A stretch of 64,000 nucleotides of DNA from Corynebacterium propinquum DSM 44285 (GTDB lineage Bacteria > Actinomycetota > Actinomycetes > Mycobacteriales > Mycobacteriaceae). Numbering within the stretch: position 1 is the first letter of the stretch; each line of letters begins with the position of its first letter. The stretch spans positions 62,001 through 126,000 of the forward strand of contig NZ_AQXC01000003.1 in assembly GCF_000375525.1 (NCBI RefSeq), in the 5' to 3' direction. The notes beneath the pieces were generated by a model. It was not told the origin of the DNA. It ran no database searches and saw nothing but the letters and a program-made list of their open reading frames with translations. Shown in pieces: positions 63,919 to 64,000 of the stretch. Position numbers and translations under genes: made by a program.

Positions 63919-64000
63919 TTTATCACGGATCTACTAGTCTATTTATCGCTTTTCTACCCGACCATTCATCATCCCATTAGCACGCCGTTTATCACGCCGT
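63919..64000. repeat. 23-bp direct repeats upstream of DUF4143 ATPase copy 2 (cut by window edge)
   Basis: TTTATC starts at 63919, 63942 and 63988 and the variant TTCATC at 63965, all exactly 23 bp apart. Two units continue as TTTATCACG. On the minus strand (the ATPase coding strand) the core is CGTGATAAAC. At least four units are present and more may follow beyond 64000. Same period, number and upstream position as the array before copy 1, but a different sequence. Confidence 0.82.

Overview
The window reads as a chromosomal segment of a mycolic-acid actinomycete, most likely a Corynebacterium. The evidence is the arabinogalactan cluster (wzm-wzt-glfT1, a GtrA protein, dprE1-dprE2-aftA and a single large emb), perfect and near-perfect boxes of the corynebacterial regulator McbR in front of ssuD, many leaderless genes with a TANNNT box 6-8 nt before ATG, and GC-rich coding. 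No insertion sequence, integrase, CRISPR array, rRNA or dedicated transcription-factor gene was recognised. The species cannot be fixed from the sequence alone.

Layout. 1-0.2 kb: start of a formate dehydrogenase cut by the left edge. 0.5-4.4 kb: a carboxylate/amino-acid symporter, then a small island with a DUF4143 ATPase gene, its 23-bp repeat array, a Panacea antitoxin-like gene and a decayed Doc/Fic toxin. 4.4-11.2 kb: RIC/ScdA, an arginine deiminase operon, a P1B metal ATPase, cyanase and a divergent Fic protein. 11.2-20.3 kb: tRNA-Arg, a DASS carboxylate transporter, mgtE, two membrane or uncharacterised proteins, tRNA-Ser(GCT), the aminotransferase pat, a holin-like protein, ssuD with McbR boxes, and tRNA-Ser(TGA). 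20.3-42.7 kb: the arabinogalactan region, in an order resembling M. tuberculosis Rv3777-Rv3793, followed without a break by homologues of the Rv3779/RptA and Rv3630-Rv3634c sugar-decoration genes. 42.8-47 kb: a CG0192-type protein, an M13 peptidase and a PrsW-type protease. 47-55.1 kb: choline-to-betaine genes betB, betT and betA, with two tandem secreted trypsin-like proteases between betB and betT. 55.1-62.5 kb: a PepSY membrane protein and a galactose (Leloir) cluster galM-SSS transporter-small 2TM protein-galT-galK. 62.6-64 kb: a second DUF4143 ATPase with its own 23-bp repeat array at the right edge.

How the genes work together. DprE1/DprE2 make decaprenyl-phospho-arabinose, the donor used by AftA and Emb. 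Wzm/Wzt and GlfT1 start and export the galactan carrier. GalE would supply UDP-galactose, which also closes the Leloir pathway because galT-galK-galM have no epimerase beside them. BetT imports choline and BetA/BetB oxidise it to glycine betaine.

The most unusual signal is a recurring element. Two DUF4143 ATPase genes, each lying tail-to-tail with a plus-strand gene, are each preceded by direct repeats spaced exactly 23 bp apart, and a third 23-bp array lies alone at 21.4 kb behind qor with no ATPase gene. This looks like a mobile or self-regulated ATPase/repeat pair with one orphan site. Other points worth checking are a Doc relic whose frameshifts cancel each other, a class V aminotransferase-like protein without the PLP lysine, and a 10-mer (CTTGYCGACG) found about 40 times.
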